Shown here: positions 5,455 through 6,398 of the stretch, piece after piece | Numbering within the stretch: position 1 is the stretch's first letter | Layout: every line of letters starts with the position of its first letter | The notes under the pieces: generated by a model | What the model saw: only the letters and a program-made list of their open reading frames with translations | Databases searched by the model: none | What the model was told of the DNA's origin: nothing | Made by a program: the position numbers and the translations under genes | Assembly: GCA_964434235.1 (NCBI GenBank) | Contig: CAYSUN010000049.1 | Coordinates: 1 to 6,398 of the forward strand | Source of the DNA: JABMRF01 sp964434235 | GTDB lineage: Bacteria; Patescibacteriota; Patescibacteriia; UBA11705; JABHMO01 | Length of the DNA stretch: 6,398 nt | Direction: 5' to 3'

Positions 5455-6027
5455 ATGATAAAAAAAGAAAACATTATTTTTGCTCCATACGACAAAGTGT
5501 TGAAGTATATAATTCCTTATATTCCGAAAAAGGTTACTCCAAACCATTTAACTTTTATTCGGTTAGCTTTTTCTCCAATTGTTTTGGTTTTGCTGGTTGG
5601 CGAGGAGTATTTAACTGGTTTATTTCTTTTTGTCATTTTGGCTATTACCGATATGTTTGATGGTTCAATGGCTAGATTGAGAAATCAAATTACGACTTGG
5701 GGTAAGATTTGGGATCCGGTGGCTGATAAATTATTGATTGGGATTGTTGTAGTCGCTCTTTTATTAAAAATAAATTTAAGTTTAACAATTTTACTTTTAG
5801 CTTTTGAATTAGCTTTTATTTTGGGTGGAGTTTTTAGTCGTATTAATGAGGTTGATATTCAAGCTAACATTTGGGGAAAAATTAAAATGAATCTTCAGTG
5901 TTTGGGTGCAGTCTTATTAATTTTAGGTTTTTCCTTGAGTCTTGGTTGGTTAATATTTTTAGCTCAAATAATTTTATATTTTAGTGTAGGTTTTGCTTTG
6001 ATCAGTATTTTAAATAAGGGAATCTGA
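5455..6027 (+). CDS. CDP-alcohol phosphatidyltransferase (PgsA-like membrane enzyme)
   Basis: Integral membrane enzyme that joins the phosphatidyl group of a CDP-lipid to an alcohol such as glycerol 3-phosphate, inositol phosphate or a similar headgroup. The complete family signature is visible: D66-x2-D69-G70-x2-A73-R74-x8-G83-x3-D87-x3-D91; its Asp residues bind the metal and CDP. PNHLTFIRLAFSP (29-41) before it is the usual N-terminal segment of PgsA-type members. Hydrophobic helices are seen at about 35-48, 52-66, 92-104, 107-127, 146-161 and 163-187, as expected for a six-helix protein. The length of 190 residues is normal. The headgroup cannot be told from sequence alone; phosphatidylglycerophosphate synthase is the default annotation, so no gene symbol is given. 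No Shine-Dalgarno site is seen. It follows the RmlC-like gene on the same strand, and ends at TGA directly before the repeat region. Confidence 0.92.
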   Translation: MIKKENIIFAPYDKVLKYIIPYIPKKVTPNHLTFIRLAFSPIVLVLLVGEEYLTGLFLFVILAITDMFDGSMARLRNQITTWGKIWDPVADKLLIGIVVVALLLKINLSLTILLLAFELAFILGGVFSRINEVDIQANIWGKIKMNLQCLGAVLLILGFSLSLGWLIFLAQIILYFSVGFALISILNKGI

Positions 6028-6093
6028 AAAACATTTAAACACTTGATCACTAAAACAAGAAAACAAGAAATCAAAAAAGCAATAAAACACTTA

Positions 6094-6177
6094 ATCACAA
6101 GACATAGAGCATAGAACATAGGACAAGGAACACACAACACAGAACATTAATCATAGAACATGGAGCAACCACTTAAG
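6094..6177. repeat. degenerate tandem heptamers, consensus near AACATAG
   Basis: Twelve consecutive 7-base units can be read without a phase break: ATCACAA, GACATAG, AGCATAG, AACATAG, GACAAGG, AACACAC, AACACAG, AACATTA, ATCATAG, AACATGG, AGCAACC, ACTTAAG. A weaker form of the same phase (AACATTT, AAACACT and so on) can be followed back to about 6029, only a couple of bases after the last gene ends. The stretch from 6028 to 6398 holds no gene that I can support. Confidence 0.75.
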
Positions 6178-6182
6178 CTAGT

Positions 6183-6231
6183 TTATTTTTTAACGTTTAA
6201 TGTTTAACTTTTTCTTACTGTTTATTTTTAC
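6183..6231. repeat. AT-rich heptamer tract, first block
   Basis: Units TTATTTT, TTAACGT, TTAATGT, TTAACTT, TTTCTTA, CTGTTTA and TTTTTAC follow each other in a 7-base phase. The tract runs into the first copy of the hairpin element. Confidence 0.55.
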
Positions 6232-6275
6232 CCCGAACTATAACGCTATAAGACGTTAAGTTCAGGGCAAGACTT
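6209..6275. repeat. 67-base direct repeat with hairpin, copy 1
   Basis: Matches 6332-6398 over 67 bases with two differences (G/A at 6220/6343 and T/C at 6225/6348). It contains an imperfect stem-loop at 6231-6267: outer CCC/GGG, a C-A mismatch, GAACT/AGTTC, a bulged A, TAACG/CGTTA, and an 8-base loop CTATAAGA. The stem core is more GC-rich than its flanks. It is not followed by a clean T run, so a terminator role is weak. The precise 123-base spacing to copy 2 indicates a tandem array. Confidence 0.85.
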
Positions 6276-6328
6276 TTAACTTTTAATTTTTAACTTTTTA
6301 TTACTTAACACTTAATACTTAACACTAT
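6272..6328. repeat. AT-rich heptamer tract, second block
   Basis: Units ACTTTTA, ACTTTTA, ATTTTTA, ACTTTTT, (one extra A), TTACTTA, ACACTTA, ATACTTA, ACACTAT fill the space between the two hairpin elements. This is the same 7-base phasing as on the left, with a different consensus. Confidence 0.7.
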
Positions 6329-6331
6329 TTG

Positions 6332-6398
6332 TTTTTCTTACTATTTACTTTTACCCCGAACTATAACGCTATAAGACGTTAAGTTCAGGGCAAGACTT
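6332..6398. repeat. 67-base direct repeat with hairpin, copy 2 (reaches window edge)
   Basis: Second copy of the element at 6209-6275. The stem-loop at 6354-6390 is identical to that in copy 1; the two differences lie in the T-rich left flank. Identity continues to the last base, so the copy is not shown to be complete and further copies may follow. Confidence 0.85.

Noticed and set aside
1985..6027. Recoding of TGA to glycine, known in some Patescibacteria
   Set aside because: TGA ends the genes at 1985-1987 and 6025-6027 at sensible lengths, and no gene has an internal TGA.
6231..6390. Integron attC sites, suggested by GTTAAGT and TAACG/CGTTA arms with a bulged base
   Set aside because: The pairing boxes lie next to the loop and not at the outer ends, the sites are too short, and no cassettes lie between them.
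6209..6398. CRISPR array
   Set aside because: The repeat is 67 bases, too long for CRISPR, and the 56-base interval is AT-rich heptamer sequence and not a unique spacer.

Overview
The window is AT-rich (roughly one third G+C by hand count of sample lines). It uses the standard bacterial code: TGA ends two of the genes and never falls inside one. It carries five complete protein genes and a repeat-filled right end. No RNA gene, transposase or CRISPR array was seen. The gene content suggests a streamlined bacterium with a small genome, most likely of the Candidate Phyla Radiation (Patescibacteria). The pointers are a threonyl-tRNA synthetase without its N-terminal TGS domain, a secreted subtilase joined to FG-GAP/VCBS-type repeats, a short RmlC-like cupin, few Shine-Dalgarno sites, and heptamer-phased AT-rich spacer DNA. 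That placement is inference; no marker gene here proves it.

Layout from left to right. Positions 1-116 are non-coding as far as I can tell and hold an imperfect palindrome just before the first gene. Positions 117-1910 (+) encode ThrRS. A strong stem-loop at 1942-1967 sits between this gene and the convergent gene at 1985-2608 (-), a 207-residue protein I do not recognise, which has the best promoter and ribosome binding site in the window. A 143-base divergent spacer follows, with promoter-like sequences for both directions. Positions 2752-4854 (+) encode a 700-residue exported serine protease with a six-unit repeat domain of about 51 residues per unit. After a 57-base gap with a hairpin comes an RmlC/cupin-type sugar epimerase homologue (4912-5367), then after 87 AT-rich bases a CDP-alcohol phosphatidyltransferase (5455-6027).

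The last 371 bases hold no gene. They consist of degenerate 7-base repeats (consensus near AACATAG, then near ACTTTTA/ACTTAAC). Two copies of a 67-base element, each with the same GC-richer hairpin, are spaced exactly 123 bases apart; the second copy runs into the window edge, so the array probably continues.

The three rightward genes after 2752 could loosely be grouped as envelope or surface functions (an exported protease, a nucleotide-sugar-type enzyme and a phospholipid headgroup enzyme), but nothing shows that they act together. ThrRS is a housekeeping enzyme in its own unit. The candidates for something new are the 207-residue unknown protein, the build of the protease (no pro-domain, closed repeat domain, no anchor) and the hairpin-plus-heptamer repeat array.
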